In this document: piece after piece, positions 29,123 to 30,915 of the stretch
How positions within the stretch are numbered: position 1 is the first letter of the stretch
Layout: the number at the start of each line of letters is the position of its first letter
Source of the DNA: Chloroflexota bacterium
Lineage (GTDB): Bacteria > Chloroflexota > Dehalococcoidia > GIF9 > UBA5620
Assembly: GCA_026389735.1 (NCBI GenBank)
Contig: JAPLHH010000035.1
Location: 1 to 30,915 of the forward strand
Reading direction: 5' to 3'
Length of the DNA: 30,915 bases
Notes under the pieces: model-generated
What the model saw: only the letters and a program-made list of their open reading frames with translations
What the model was told of the DNA's origin: nothing
Database searches by the model: none
Position numbers and translations under genes: made by a program

Positions 29123-30832
29123 GTGCAAAGAATAATATTATGTCCTAAGTGCCACGTGCAGGTAAAGAAGGACAACTTAGGCGAGCTTCTGTGTCCAAAT
29201 TGTGGCGCGAGATTATGCCCTAAAGCTCATGTCTTTGATGGCAAAATCTGCCCGTACTGCGGTTGGGAAGACCCTAATTACCACCTGTGGCAGAAAGCTC
29301 AGAAAGCGCGGGCACAAAGCTCTGTACACAGGAAACCGAAAGCCCCCTTTGATAGCAAGCCACAATACATATGCCCCCGTTGTTACACACAGGTTAACAC
29401 ACCACGGGGAGTTTGTCCCAATCAACGAGGTTGCGGATACAGCGGGCCTATGCAACGAAGGGATGTCCATGAGCCAGCAGTAAGCGCCACTCCAGCACCA
29501 ATGAGCAAGCCAACGGCCACCACCTCCCGGTCGTATGAATCAGTACCCTTGGCACCAAGTAAAACAAGCATCGCACCACCACGAAGTCCAATTCTTTCTG
29601 AAATAGCAAAGGCTGAGCGGAGAGAGTGGAAATTTCCCTCAGTAAAGCGTTTTTTAAGACCAGTCCTGGCTAGTCTGCTAGCTGGCATTATACTTAGTGG
29701 CCTCGTCATGGGAGGTATCTACGTCACACGACTTGTTAGCCAAATTGCTGAACCTGGCACTCGACCCCCCCCTTCACCTCTCACTCCATCCAAAACCTAT
29801 ACCCTGAGCACAAATGTGATTCCTGAAGCGGGTGGTGAGATTAAGATAGTATCTCCCTCATCCAGCAGCGGGACATTTGAGCCCGGCAGCCAAATCACAC
29901 TGATGGCTATTCCTGACGACTGCTACACCTTCGACGGCGGCCACTGGGAAATTGATGGCACTCTATACTGGAAAGAAACTTTTACCATTACCATGGACTC
30001 AGATAAAACCGTTGCCGCACATTTCAGGCTCAAAGACACGACGCCACCAGCCATCTCAGAAGTCAAGACTACCAGTTATTCGGATATAAGCGCCACTATA
30101 ACCTGGGAAACTGACGATGAAGTCACCAGTCAGGTGGAATATGGAGAAACCGAAGCCTACGGTAAAACCGCACAATCCAAAAGTGAGCCAGATACCAGCG
30201 ATGGCTTCAAATACAGTGCCCGACTGACCGGGCTCGAACCCAATACCACCTATTACTTCAAAGTGAAAGTAGAAGACAAATGCGGAAACCCAAAAACCTC
30301 AAGTACAAAAAAACTGACGACTCTCAGCAAAATCCCGGACGGCTATGAAGTCGGCAAGCGCCCTCCTCCTTTCACCCTGCCATCCTACCAAGACAACAAC
30401 CCAGAATCGCCTAACAAAGGCCAAAAGGTCAGTCTGAGCGATTTTAAGGGCAAGAAGATATTGCTTAACTTCTGGAATACTTTTTGCGGAGCCTGCATAG
30501 GTGAATTCCCCCTCATCCGGGGAATCTATAATGGCGACGATTGCAAGCAGAATAAAGGAGACTTGGCTGTAATCACTATATGTATTGACAGCAGGATTGA
30601 CGAAGCGGCAGACCGCATTAAGATACTTGAAGACAAATATAGCGACGAAGCAGGGCCTTTCACATTCCCCATCTTGCTCGACACAGAAGAAAATTCAGCC
30701 AAGGCTAGCTATCATATCTGGACAATACCCAAAACTGTTTTCATCGACTCAGATGGAATCATCAGGGAAATCAAAATCGGTCGCTTCAACAGCAAAGAGG
30801 AAATAGAAGCCATACTCAAATCTCTCGACTAG
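29123..30832 (+). CDS. Membrane protein: zinc ribbons, one TM helix, InlB-like repeat, FN3, TlpA-like thioredoxin domain
   Basis: 569 residues from a GTG with GAGG about 6 bases upstream. Residues 1-110 hold zinc ribbons (C7/C10/C24/C27; C32/C43/C46; C84/C87/C98/C104). A disordered Pro/Ser/Thr linker runs to 170. One hydrophobic helix at about 180-200 follows Lys/Arg residues, so the N-terminus should be cytoplasmic and the rest outside. Outside are an InlB B-repeat-like domain (about 226-303, ending VAAHFRL), a fibronectin III domain (about 308-400, with ATITWETDDEVTSQVEYG) and a TlpA/ResA-like domain (about 408-569). The last has NFWNTFCGACIGEFPLI with the redox pair C455-C458 and the cis-Pro loop IPKTVFID. 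It resembles a membrane-held thiol-disulfide reductase fused to a cytoplasmic zinc sensor. Domain calls are good; the role is inferred. Confidence 0.86.
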   Translation: MQRIILCPKCHVQVKKDNLGELLCPNCGARLCPKAHVFDGKICPYCGWEDPNYHLWQKAQKARAQSSVHRKPKAPFDSKPQYICPRCYTQVNTPRGVCPNQRGCGYSGPMQRRDVHEPAVSATPAPMSKPTATTSRSYESVPLAPSKTSIAPPRSPILSEIAKAERREWKFPSVKRFLRPVLASLLAGIILSGLVMGGIYVTRLVSQIAEPGTRPPPSPLTPSKTYTLSTNVIPEAGGEIKIVSPSSSSGTFEPGSQITLMAIPDDCYTFDGGHWEIDGTLYWKETFTITMDSDKTVAAHFRLKDTTPPAISEVKTTSYSDISATITWETDDEVTSQVEYGETEAYGKTAQSKSEPDTSDGFKYSARLTGLEPNTTYYFKVKVEDKCGNPKTSSTKKLTTLSKIPDGYEVGKRPPPFTLPSYQDNNPESPNKGQKVSLSDFKGKKILLNFWNTFCGACIGEFPLIRGIYNGDDCKQNKGDLAVITICIDSRIDEAADRIKILEDKYSDEAGPFTFPILLDTEENSAKASYHIWTIPKTVFIDSDGIIREIKIGRFNSKEEIEAILKSLD

Positions 30833-30915
30833 CCTGCTGCCCTTCAACCTTCTACATTGCTCAACTATATCTCTAGTCCGGCCAAACGAGCTAAAACACC
30901 ACGATAAACCCCCTT

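Overview
The window looks like a chromosomal segment from a Chloroflexota bacterium, most likely Dehalococcoidia-like. This rests on the protein flavour (type-2 PyrF, DUF951, a BioD-like/DRTGG protein, class 1B SpeD, an IscR-like Rrf2 regulator), the moderate GC content and many TTG/GTG starts. The lineage is an inference from gene content; no 16S or marker search was possible. Most of the window is housekeeping, with accessory islands at the left edge, around 22.5-23.5 kb and at the right end.

Left part (1-5.8 kb, all minus strand): the cut-off N-terminus of a MacB/FtsX-type ABC permease, an OB-fold lipoprotein, a cysteine-rich orphan, and a sulfur-transfer locus. In that locus an E1-like (ThiF/MoeB) gene plus a class-V cysteine desulfurase gene are duplicated in tandem. 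The promoter-distal desulfurase is cut to 90 residues, and the promoter-proximal E1 has lost the active-site cysteine. An IscR-like Rrf2 gene heads the locus and carries a near-consensus promoter overlapped by a perfect 10+10 bp palindrome.

Middle (6-22.4 kb): a disrupted rel ((p)ppGpp synthetase/hydrolase) gene lacking the HD core, rpsT, lexA, a class II aldolase, ilvE, dinB, a MarR regulator, DUF951, pyrF, folC, a small SWIM protein, the tldD-tldE peptidase pair, a PAC2-HEAT-GNAT run, and speE-speD. GTCATTGCGA-type palindromic repeats occur at four sites. Two of them are bracketed by 17-18 bp direct repeats that run into the neighbouring gene's stop codon.

Right part (22.4-30.9 kb): a secreted protein with 16 cysteines, with its own strong promoter and two terminator-like hairpins, DUF2007, a BioD-like/DRTGG protein, greA with a terminator-like hairpin in its leader, lysS, serS, a double zinc-ribbon protein, and a 569-residue membrane protein. 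The last joins cytoplasmic zinc ribbons, one membrane span, an InlB-like repeat, a fibronectin III domain and a TlpA-like thioredoxin domain. The most unusual items are the E1/desulfurase pair with complementary losses, the zinc-ribbon/TlpA fusion, the 16-cysteine secreted protein, the greA leader hairpin and the rel lesion.
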